A DNA stretch of 11,666 bases from Candidatus Woesearchaeota archaeon (GTDB lineage Archaea > Nanobdellota > Nanobdellia > Woesearchaeales > GW2011-AR4), in contig JASMFO010000003.1 of NCBI GenBank assembly GCA_030751755.1, positions 1 through 11,666 on the forward strand. The letters run 5' to 3'. Position 1 is the stretch's first letter. The number at the start of each line of letters is the position of its first letter. The position numbers and the translations under genes are program-made. The notes below the pieces were generated by a model that saw nothing but the letters and a program-made list of their open reading frames with translations, had not been told where the DNA came from and ran no database searches. Positions 5,830-11,390 of this stretch are shown here, piece by piece.

Positions 5830-7668
5830 TTATTTGGTAACTTTTCCTATTGCCAGATTATGCGCTTGTACGTAATACTTTGCAAACTCTTTCCAATCAG
5901 CCAAGGTTGATAGTTTCCTGGCTTCCAATTTCTTTTCAATTCTTTTTTTCCTCGGCAGTTTTGTGACCCAATACATCATATTCACCAATTCGCTGATTAT
6001 TTTCTCTCTCTTTTTATTCTCTGTTTTTAATACCAAAATGCCTGGTTTTTTTCTTTGGTCGCTGTTCTTCAGAATAAATTTTCCGAATCCAGAAACATCG
6101 GATGTAATGGACATGATAGCATTAGCAGCAGTTTCTAATGGTGTATATCCCCATGGTTCATAAAGAGAAGGAAAAATTCCAAGATGCATACCTTTTATAA
6201 CTTCATCATATTCCATAGACAACAAACCATCAGCAATTGAGACTGGTGCAGGATAAAATATCATCTTTACTTTATCATTTTCCTGATTATCCAATCCGCA
6301 TCTCAATAAAAATTTCATTATTATATCATTTTTCTTTAACCCCTTGAATGCGGATATTGGGGGATTTTCAAATTTCCCCTTTTTGAACTTTAGCATTAAT
6401 TTTTTACTTTCTATCAGAAAATGTTCATCAAAAAGAACTTCTCTTTTAATTTCATGACGGTGGATTAAACTCGTAATAATTCTTTTTTCAAGATGGGGTA
6501 ATTCTTCTCTTACAGCATGCTCAATTGTATCGTAAACAGCCAAATTCTGTAAGATTTGTTCATTAGATTCTTTCGCTGATGTCATTATAAACAAAAAAAC
6601 AAATATAGTGTTTTGGTAATCTTCTTTCTTTAGAATATCATTTAATTTGGCAAGGGCTTCAAATAATATATCATAGCCTTTTGTTGTTAATTCGTATCTG
6701 CCAGAGGTAAAGAAAAGTAACGAATGTGGTATATCCACAGGATGATATGGTAAGAAATACGCATTCAAAAATCTGTAGATTCTTTCTTTAGATTCCTGGT
6801 GATATATTGCTCTTTCTTCCAAGGAAGGAAATCTGTTCATTTCTAAACCGTTTGGTGTTATTACATCCGGTTTTCTTCCTAGTATATACTTGCATTCCCG
6901 AGCTACACTATCGCTTACTGTTGTAAAAATATCCGCTTCCTTTACCAACTCTTTCTCTAAGAGATGCGCATCATATATTTCATATCCAAATGTGTCTTTA
7001 TATCTCTTTGCTCGAGCATTTCTAGCAGTCCTATTTTCTTTGAGATTTTTTTTAATTTCATCATATAAGTTTTCCTTATTAGAAGCGATATGTCTGCCCA
7101 GAACAGTTGCATGTGTTGTAAACACTGTTTTAACATTACAATTATGCTTTTTAATGTACAAAAGGGCCAACCCACTTACCCATTCATGGATATGAACAAC
7201 TCCTTTTTTGTTGTTATATCTCTTAATTTTAAGCAGTTTTTCTATTAGTTTGCCAGTTGCATACCCAAATAAAGCAAAGCTGTCATAATATTCAAAATTA
7301 TATTTAACACGAAATCCATAATCCAGTTTAATTTCTTTATTTATTTCTTTTAGTTTCTTACTATACTTAGAAGTGTCAATCATTATAGCAGTTGGCTTTC
7401 CTGCAACTAAGAAAAAACCATAATGGCAGATAATACCTTCTTTTTTCAGTTCATTAAAAACTCTCTCAATCCCAGGATCATCAATTTTTTTTTCTTCAAA
7501 TCCTGCTTTAGCTCTTATAGTGTCATAAGGGCCAATCACCAAATAATTGTTGTTATAGTATTTTTTCATAAACGCTGATTTAGATTCAACTACAACATGT
7601 ATGCCCCCAGTACCCAGTGCTATAGGTAATTCAATCAGAAAATCAGCTTTAGGTTTTACCTCTCTCAT
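5830..7668 (-). CDS. Glycogen synthase, eukaryotic-type (GT3 family)
   Basis: This 612-residue retaining glycosyltransferase should add glucose from a nucleotide sugar (UDP-glucose in the characterised family) to alpha-1,4-glucan. It resembles fungal and animal GT3 glycogen synthase rather than bacterial GlgA. Visible landmarks are the N-terminal GTGGIHVVVESKS loop (20-32) and YLVIGPY (42-48), HEWVSGLALLYIK (161-173), FTTHATVLGRHIA (183-195), TVSDSVARE and PDVITPNGL (250-275), GRYELTTKGYD (323-333), PPISAF (436-441), and LYEPWGYTPLET (502-513) with the catalytic Glu pair E504/E512 in the E-x7-E arrangement. The C-terminal helix has a basic cluster (KLPRKKRIEKKLEARKLS, 570-587) and LADWKEFAKYYVQA, resembling the glucose-6-phosphate-sensing region of yeast Gsy2. 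The N-terminal and C-terminal phosphorylation tails are missing. It has its own TATA box, 74 bp after the kinase-like gene. Confidence 0.93.
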   Translation of the reverse strand: MREVKPKADFLIELPIALGTGGIHVVVESKSAFMKKYYNNNYLVIGPYDTIRAKAGFEEKKIDDPGIERVFNELKKEGIICHYGFFLVAGKPTAIMIDTSKYSKKLKEINKEIKLDYGFRVKYNFEYYDSFALFGYATGKLIEKLLKIKRYNNKKGVVHIHEWVSGLALLYIKKHNCNVKTVFTTHATVLGRHIASNKENLYDEIKKNLKENRTARNARAKRYKDTFGYEIYDAHLLEKELVKEADIFTTVSDSVARECKYILGRKPDVITPNGLEMNRFPSLEERAIYHQESKERIYRFLNAYFLPYHPVDIPHSLLFFTSGRYELTTKGYDILFEALAKLNDILKKEDYQNTIFVFLFIMTSAKESNEQILQNLAVYDTIEHAVREELPHLEKRIITSLIHRHEIKREVLFDEHFLIESKKLMLKFKKGKFENPPISAFKGLKKNDIIMKFLLRCGLDNQENDKVKMIFYPAPVSIADGLLSMEYDEVIKGMHLGIFPSLYEPWGYTPLETAANAIMSITSDVSGFGKFILKNSDQRKKPGILVLKTENKKREKIISELVNMMYWVTKLPRKKRIEKKLEARKLSTLADWKEFAKYYVQAHNLAIGKVTK

Positions 7669-7694
7669 CTTATCCTAAATTTATTAAGTAATAA

Positions 7695-7702
7695 TATTTA
7701 AA
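7695..7702 (-). promoter_or_regulatory. TATA box of glycogen synthase
   Basis: Minus-strand CTTTAAATATT; the TTTAAATA core is centred 30.5 bp before the ATG at 7668, so glycogen synthase can be transcribed independently of the kinase-like gene. Confidence 0.65.
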
Positions 7703-7738
7703 GACTTTGTTTTTTAATTAAAAATTCAGTTGCAATAA

Positions 7739-7751
7739 CCTACTAAGTAGG
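7739..7751. repeat. Inverted repeat CCTAC-TAA-GTAGG over the kinase-like gene's stop
   Basis: A perfect 5-bp inverted repeat with a 3-nt centre. On the minus strand it spans the last codons and a tandem TAG TAG stop. It could form a small hairpin at the 3' end of the transcript; the stem is short, so chance is possible. Confidence 0.35.
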
Positions 7752-8936
7752 AATTTTGTCAATTCTTGGTTTAAAAGACTGCTTTTTAGTTTCCACATAT
7801 TCCTTGAATTTTTTATCTGAAAAAAGGGCGTTACAGTAATTATACAATTGTCTTAATCTTCTTCTACTCAAGAAATCCAGCATAGTACGTTTAAAATCTT
7901 CTTCCATATCGGGTCTTACAACAATGGACCAAACAATAATATAAAATAAATTGCCATGAGGGGTGCTCAATCTGAAAATCCAATTATCAAAGGCTCTTTC
8001 TTCAGCAGCACTTAGCTGGTCTGATGATTTACCAGTCAATCCAAAATTTCTTTGTTTTTGTAATTTCCTTAAGGCCGCGAAACCTTCATTGATACCCACA
8101 AGCTTAAAGTGGATTTCACCATCTTTATCTTCAAATTGATATAAGGGTGGATCAGTATCTATATAAAAGACCTCACCATTGCGAATGCAGAAATTTCTTA
8201 GAAAAAAATCACTTAAATATTTGTGACCCGCTCTTAAATCCTTATAAGCGATATCCAGCAATTTTTCATAAATTTCAATTATCAATTCTTTAGAGGTAGT
8301 TGAAGTTCTAAAAATATCCTCAACATTATTGTGAATGAATTCTTCCTTTAAGGCTACTTGATAATTATTTTTACCATGACTTATTACTGCAAAAGCCCCC
8401 CTTGGTGGTACATTTATTCCAGCATTTCTATAGTAATCATAATATTCATTGGTTACCCTTTTTCTTTGTTTAGCCTCTTCTAAAGTTAATCCTCTTTTGA
8501 TTACATTCAAAATCCAGTCATTACTTCCACCATATTTTTTCAATACATAAGGTGTTCCAGCAATTGCTGGTTCAATTAGTAGTGGGGCACATGTTGCGCC
8601 TTCATCCAGCCTTTTTATTTTAATCCTCTCTCTTAAAGGCATTGTTTCATCATAAATTTCCTTTAAAAGGTCTCTCTCGTTTCTATCTCCTGAAAGGCCG
8701 TGTTCGTATAGGAGAAATGATTCTTCCTTAACTAATCTTAAAAATTCCTGAATACCTTGAGGGTCTTTATTATCCAAATCCTCATTGTGTTTTAGCCATT
8801 CTATTTGAGCTATAATTATCTTTCTTAAGTGGGTATACACATTATTTAACAATCTCATTCTATCCAACATTGAGGATAAAATTAGTTGTATATCAGGATC
8901 AGATTCCCGGTCAATAGCTCCATTAACTAATTCCAA
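7743..8936 (-). CDS. Kinase-like protein, catalytic part (probably the downstream frame of a split gene)
   Basis: This 397-residue frame has a kinase-like signature, with no family I can name. Numbering is from the TTG at 8936. YVLKKYGG (130-137) resembles the ATP-binding lysine strand (K133 or K134). NEYYDYYRNAGINVPP (163-178) resembles the alpha-C region followed by the G-x-x-V-P turn of APH-like kinases. SDFFLRNFCI (242-251) gives the catalytic-loop spacing D-x4-N (D243, N248), and VFYIDTDPP (256-264) supplies the metal-binding Asp (D260 or D262), 12 residues after the Asn as in APH-like enzymes. A long helical N-terminus precedes and an all-helical region follows. The only upstream start in this frame is TTG 8936, which overlaps the preceding frame's stop by 10 nt. 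A -1 shift at 8960-8969 would instead join the two frames into about 488 residues. The kinase-like fold is inferred from motifs only. Confidence 0.7.
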   Translation of the reverse strand: MELVNGAIDRESDPDIQLILSSMLDRMRLLNNVYTHLRKIIIAQIEWLKHNEDLDNKDPQGIQEFLRLVKEESFLLYEHGLSGDRNERDLLKEIYDETMPLRERIKIKRLDEGATCAPLLIEPAIAGTPYVLKKYGGSNDWILNVIKRGLTLEEAKQRKRVTNEYYDYYRNAGINVPPRGAFAVISHGKNNYQVALKEEFIHNNVEDIFRTSTTSKELIIEIYEKLLDIAYKDLRAGHKYLSDFFLRNFCIRNGEVFYIDTDPPLYQFEDKDGEIHFKLVGINEGFAALRKLQKQRNFGLTGKSSDQLSAAEERAFDNWIFRLSTPHGNLFYIIVWSIVVRPDMEEDFKRTMLDFLSRRRLRQLYNYCNALFSDKKFKEYVETKKQSFKPRIDKIPT

Positions 8937-9208
8937 GATTCTTTTGTCATATTTCCTGTCTTTTTTAAAGAGTGCAGATCTAAAAAAGCCATTTTTTCAG
9001 CGTCTAATAAATCATCTTTAATACGCTTAAAAAATTTTTGAGTAGATTGTAATTTTGCAGATTTCCAAAGAGAAGCAAACCTCTGTACAATTTCTAATTT
9101 TTTCTTATACCTACCATAGTAAACTTCAAAATCCCTTAGTTCTTGAATTACTTCTTCAGAAATAATGCCTATCACACTATTTATTTTTGGGTGGCTGAAT
9201 ATATTCAT
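8927..9208 (-). CDS. N-terminal part of the kinase-like gene (upstream frame)
   Basis: This 93-codon frame (MNIFSHPKINSVIGI and onward) encodes mostly charged helix with coiled-coil character (residues 18-83, for example QELRDFEVYYGRYKKKLEIV). Its last ten residues, TGNMTKESWN, look out of place. Read in the -1 frame from the TTTAAAAAAG tract, the sequence continues smoothly as LKKDRKYDKRILELVNGAID into the kinase-like frame. I therefore think this is the amino end of one gene interrupted by a frame change, not an independent protein, although a short separate product with translational coupling is possible. Its ATG at 9208 has a TATA box centred 26.5 bp upstream, whereas the downstream frame has neither a promoter nor a ribosome site of its own. 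It follows the methyltransferase gene by 58 bp. Confidence 0.65.
   Translation of the reverse strand: MNIFSHPKINSVIGIISEEVIQELRDFEVYYGRYKKKLEIVQRFASLWKSAKLQSTQKFFKRIKDDLLDAEKMAFLDLHSLKKTGNMTKESWN
8960..8969 (-). other. Candidate -1 frameshift site (TTTAAAAAAG)
   Basis: Read in the upstream frame, the minus strand is TCT TTA AAA AAG ACA. It contains T_TTA_AAA and A_AAA_AAG, both of the X_XXY_YYZ form; the second is the heptamer used by E. coli dnaX. A slip of -1 at either enters the downstream kinase-like frame. I see no strong stem-loop or pseudoknot just after it, and further A6 and T6 runs lie nearby (8992-8997 and 8982-8987 on the minus strand), so an indel or sequencing error is an equally good explanation. 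Confidence 0.45.
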
Positions 9209-9230
9209 AATTTACTTTTATTTCTACATA

Positions 9231-9238
9231 TTAATAAA
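9231..9238 (-). promoter_or_regulatory. TATA box of the kinase-like gene
   Basis: Minus-strand GTTTTATTAATATG; the TTTATTAA core is centred 26.5 bp before the ATG at 9208, giving a leaderless mRNA. Confidence 0.5.
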
Positions 9239-9266
9239 ACTTTCTCCTAGAAAAAGTATAAAATTC

Positions 9267-10055
9267 CTAACTCTTTCTAGCAACACCAACAACAAATTCA
9301 GAAATCTTATTGTCAAAATATTCTCTCTCTGTTTTTAATGATTCTACTTCAAATCCTGCTTTATTTAATACCTTGCTTATGCTTTTCTCGTCATAAAACT
9401 TTCTCCTTTGGCCGTCCTCAAAAACCCAGACATCTTCTGCAATCTCTTCACCCTTGCCATAAAGATGGTCTCCTTTTCCTTTTACTCCAAATACAATTCT
9501 GCCATTTTTTCTCAATAACTGATGCATTTCTGAAAAGATTACATTAGTCATAGTGGGCTTTGTATAGTGCAGAAAAGAATGCGCATGAATCACATCAACA
9601 AAACCCTTCATCATATTATTCTGTCTCTTAAGAGCGCTCCATACATCCTCATTTACTACTTCTATGTTTCTTATGTTTTTACTGAGGGTTTGTTCCCCAA
9701 TATCATCAGCAGCAGTTTTAGTCAGTTCAACACTAGTAACTTCATCACAATATTTTGAGAAAAAAATAGAATCCCTTCCTGTTCCTGCTCCTAAATCCCA
9801 TAATACTCTGCCTTTTATCTTTTTAAGCAAAGGCAATGTGTAATTAACTGCCAGGTCACTGGGTTTAACGCCAAATCTTAACTTATCATCAGACCATATT
9901 TTTTCCCAGCACTCTTTAAAGTTTACTATCTCTTCCAAATATTCTATTATGGCTTTATATTGGTCCTGGCTATATCCATTTGGTCCACGACCTATAACAC
10001 TACTCAAAATTTTAAAAGCCTTTGAATTAATATCTGCATAAATAGTTTCTAACAT
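9267..10055 (-). CDS. SAM-dependent class I methyltransferase
   Basis: This 262-residue protein has a Rossmann-fold methyltransferase domain at about residues 60-195, following a 60-residue helical N-terminus. Motif I is LWDLGAGTGRDS (85-96). E110 (VTSVEL) is the acidic residue at the end of strand 2 that binds the ribose of S-adenosylmethionine. NEDVW (135-139) corresponds to the adenine-contact Asp. DVIHAHSFLHY (154-164) is motif IV, and LLRKNGRIVFGVKG (180-193) is the strand 5 region. The substrate cannot be told. I choose the ATG at 10055; a TTG four codons upstream at 10067 is in frame but lies before or at the start site predicted from the TATA box. It diverges from the Lrp-type regulator, and shared palindromes in the 127-bp gap suggest control by that regulator. 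Confidence 0.88.
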   Translation of the reverse strand: MLETIYADINSKAFKILSSVIGRGPNGYSQDQYKAIIEYLEEIVNFKECWEKIWSDDKLRFGVKPSDLAVNYTLPLLKKIKGRVLWDLGAGTGRDSIFFSKYCDEVTSVELTKTAADDIGEQTLSKNIRNIEVVNEDVWSALKRQNNMMKGFVDVIHAHSFLHYTKPTMTNVIFSEMHQLLRKNGRIVFGVKGKGDHLYGKGEEIAEDVWVFEDGQRRKFYDEKSISKVLNKAGFEVESLKTEREYFDNKISEFVVGVARKS

Positions 10056-10087
10056 GAATAACCCCAATAAAACAATAATCCTTAGTC

Positions 10088-10095
10088 TTTAAAAA
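10088..10095 (-). promoter_or_regulatory. TATA box of the methyltransferase gene
   Basis: Minus-strand GGTTTTTAAAG; the TTTTTAAA core is centred 36.5 bp before the ATG at 10055, predicting a leader of about 10 nt. Its upstream edge touches the inverted repeats at 10093-10116. Confidence 0.5.
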
Positions 10096-10105
10096 CCTAT
10101 GGTTT
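10093..10105. repeat. Inverted repeat AAACC-TAT-GGTTT
   Basis: A perfect 5-3-5 inverted repeat that overlaps the upstream edge of the methyltransferase TATA box and the first half of the palindrome at 10102-10116. It could be a second operator form or a factor-B/TBP-region competitor site. Confidence 0.35.
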
Positions 10106-10116
10106 CATTTTGAAAA
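10102..10116. promoter_or_regulatory. Candidate operator 1, GTTTCATTTTGAAAA
   Basis: A TTTCA-TTT-TGAAA palindrome just upstream of the methyltransferase TATA box. It matches the second copy at 10175-10189 at 13 of 15 positions, with the centres 73 bp apart. Size and symmetry fit Lrp/AsnC-type sites, and the gene for such a regulator is adjacent. Confidence 0.5.
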
Positions 10117-10149
10117 AAAAAAGATACAATTTAGTTAAAAAACAAAAAA

Positions 10150-10157
10150 TTTAAATA
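10150..10157 (+). promoter_or_regulatory. TATA box of the Lrp-type regulator
   Basis: TTTAAATA centred 29.5 bp before the ATG at 10183, predicting a leaderless or nearly leaderless operon mRNA. Confidence 0.65.
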
Positions 10158-10174
10158 CTACAAAAATAATAGCT

Positions 10175-10189
10175 GTTTCATTATGAAAC
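10175..10189. promoter_or_regulatory. Candidate operator 2, GTTTCATTATGAAAC
   Basis: A perfect 6-3-6 palindrome covering the predicted transcription start and the ATG (10183-10185) of the regulator gene. A protein bound here would block RNA polymerase, as expected for autorepression by an Lrp-like protein. Confidence 0.5.
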
Positions 10190-10728
10190 TTACAAAGAAT
10201 GAACAAAAGACGCTGGAGCTGATTCTAGGCAACCCTAAAATAAAAAATCAGGAGATTGCTGAGCGATTAGGGCTTACTAGCCAAGCCATAGGTAAAATAC
10301 GAGGTAATTTACGCAAAAAAGGGATTCTGATGGGCTATGAAGCTGTCTTGGATTACGAGAATATGGGCATAAGACTATTTGCATTGTCTTTGGTCAAGAT
10401 AATGCCCAAGGCATTTAGAAAATACGACAAAGATGAAATAAATAGGATTATACAACCGCCTAATGTAATAGCGTTGTTTACTGTACCGCAGACGACAATC
10501 ACACATATAATACTTTATGCCTTCCGCAACATTGCGGAATATGATCATTACTTTAGAACATTGCAAGAAAAACTAGCGGGGCTAATGGAAGTCAAAGAAT
10601 CCTATGTTTTTTCAAATAACAGCTATATAAAGAATTCTTCCAGAGACCTTTTCTTTAAAATATTGACAGAAATGGGGACAGAGAAAATAATGCCCACTCC
10701 ATTAAAGCCGAAAATCAAGGGAAAATGA
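10183..10728 (+). CDS. Lrp/AsnC-family transcriptional regulator
   Basis: This 181-residue cytoplasmic DNA-binding protein has an N-terminal winged helix-turn-helix at about residues 5-50: NQEIAERLGLTSQAIGKIRG (22-41) is the helix-turn-helix and LRKKGILMGYEAVLDY (43-58) is the wing and hinge, typical of Lrp/AsnC proteins. Residues 63-145 fit the beta-alpha-beta ligand/oligomerisation (RAM) domain, with a strand at VIALFTVPQTTITHIILYAF and a final strand near VKESYVF. The tail of about 35 residues is extra. A typical Lrp is about 150 residues, so this one is somewhat long. The effector is unknown. Two copies of a 15-bp palindrome in the upstream region, one over its own start codon, suggest autorepression and control of the divergent methyltransferase. 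The 2H phosphoesterase gene follows after 27 bp, probably in the same transcript. Confidence 0.85.
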   Translation: MKLTKNEQKTLELILGNPKIKNQEIAERLGLTSQAIGKIRGNLRKKGILMGYEAVLDYENMGIRLFALSLVKIMPKAFRKYDKDEINRIIQPPNVIALFTVPQTTITHIILYAFRNIAEYDHYFRTLQEKLAGLMEVKESYVFSNNSYIKNSSRDLFFKILTEMGTEKIMPTPLKPKIKGK

Positions 10729-10742
10729 ATGTTATAAACCAA

Positions 10743-10747
10743 GAGGT
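10743..10747 (+). promoter_or_regulatory. Shine-Dalgarno site of the 2H phosphoesterase gene
   Basis: GAGGT with 8 nt to the ATG at 10756 (context AAGAGGTAATCA, a close match to GGAGGTGATC). It supports operon-internal translation and picks the first of two ATG codons separated by no residue (ATG ATG). Confidence 0.65.
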
Positions 10748-10755
10748 AATCAAAA

Positions 10756-11328
10756 ATGATGCATAAATTTTCAATAGTTGCATACTTAAAGCCTGCTTTA
10801 GCCAAAAAAATCAGAAAACTGCAAAAAAAAGTTTCCAAAGCAACAAATTCAAACGCTATTTTAAAATTATGGAAACCACATCTTACAATAGGTTCAGGTG
10901 TAAAAGTATCTGATAAGGAACTTAAAGGATTATATGCAGATATGAAAGCAGTAATTTCCAATTTCAAGTCTTTCAAAATTACCATAAAACATTGCGATTC
11001 TATGGATGACTGGACTGGAGGAGAGTTACCAGGACACACGCCCTATGTTATATACCTTAAAATCATTTTAAACAAAAAACTTTTAAGATTAGCGAAGATT
11101 GTAAAGAAAAAGGTTACTGATAAGAGAAAGATTTGGTATAGGCAGCCCTGGCCTTACAAGCCCCATGTAACTCTTGCATATAGGGATCTGAGTAAAAAAA
11201 CCTTTATCAAAGGAAAAAGAATTTTTGAACATGAAAAATTTTCTGGAGAAACTGTTATTAATCATATATCTCTTGTCAAAGAGAATAATAGCGGTAAGTG
11301 GATAGAATATAAAAGATTTAAATTTTAG
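10756..11328 (+). CDS. 2H phosphoesterase (LigT / 2'-5' RNA ligase superfamily)
   Basis: This 190-residue protein carries the two H-x-[ST]-x motifs that define 2H phosphoesterases: KPHLTIGSG with H42 and T44, and KPHVTLAYRD with H137 and T139. The 95-residue spacing is normal for the LigT-like fold, two pseudo-symmetric lobes around one active site. Members hydrolyse 2',3'-cyclic phosphodiesters or cyclic ADP-ribose-type phosphates, or carry out 2'-5' RNA ligation. The bacterial and archaeal 'RNA ligase' name comes from in vitro activity, and the physiological substrate here cannot be told. The protein is basic (many Lys) and has no signal peptide, so it is probably a cytoplasmic RNA- or nucleotide-acting enzyme. 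It is second in an operon with the Lrp-type regulator, with a good Shine-Dalgarno site. A T-run follows its stop. Confidence 0.9.
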   Translation: MMHKFSIVAYLKPALAKKIRKLQKKVSKATNSNAILKLWKPHLTIGSGVKVSDKELKGLYADMKAVISNFKSFKITIKHCDSMDDWTGGELPGHTPYVIYLKIILNKKLLRLAKIVKKKVTDKRKIWYRQPWPYKPHVTLAYRDLSKKTFIKGKRIFEHEKFSGETVINHISLVKENNSGKWIEYKRFKF

Positions 11329-11335
11329 AATTTAC

Positions 11336-11341
11336 TTTTTT
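11336..11341 (+). terminator. Possible oligo-T terminator after the 2H phosphoesterase gene
   Basis: A T6 run eight bases after the stop codon and before the panB promoter, without a hairpin. This is plausible as an archaeal terminator. Confidence 0.35.
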
Positions 11342-11359
11342 CTCTGAACTACAAAAACT

Positions 11360-11367
11360 TTTATAAA
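11360..11367 (+). promoter_or_regulatory. TATA box of panB
   Basis: TTTATAAA within CTTTTATAAACC, centred 27.5 bp before the ATG at 11391, giving a leaderless mRNA. Confidence 0.65.
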
Positions 11368-11390
11368 CCCAATATATTGCCCAACGGACT

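Noticed and set aside
10056..10067. TTG start for the methyltransferase four codons upstream.
   Set aside because: The predicted transcription start from the TATA box falls at or after this TTG; the ATG at 10055 is the better choice.
10102..10116. Identity with the known Pyrococcus FL11 operator TGAAAWWWTTTCA.
   Set aside because: The half-sites here are in the opposite order (TTTCA first), so it is not the same site, although size and composition are similar.
10623..11039. A 138-codon open frame on the minus strand.
   Set aside because: It lies opposite the Lrp-type regulator and 2H phosphoesterase genes, whose motifs are unmistakable; it has no promoter and no recognisable domain.
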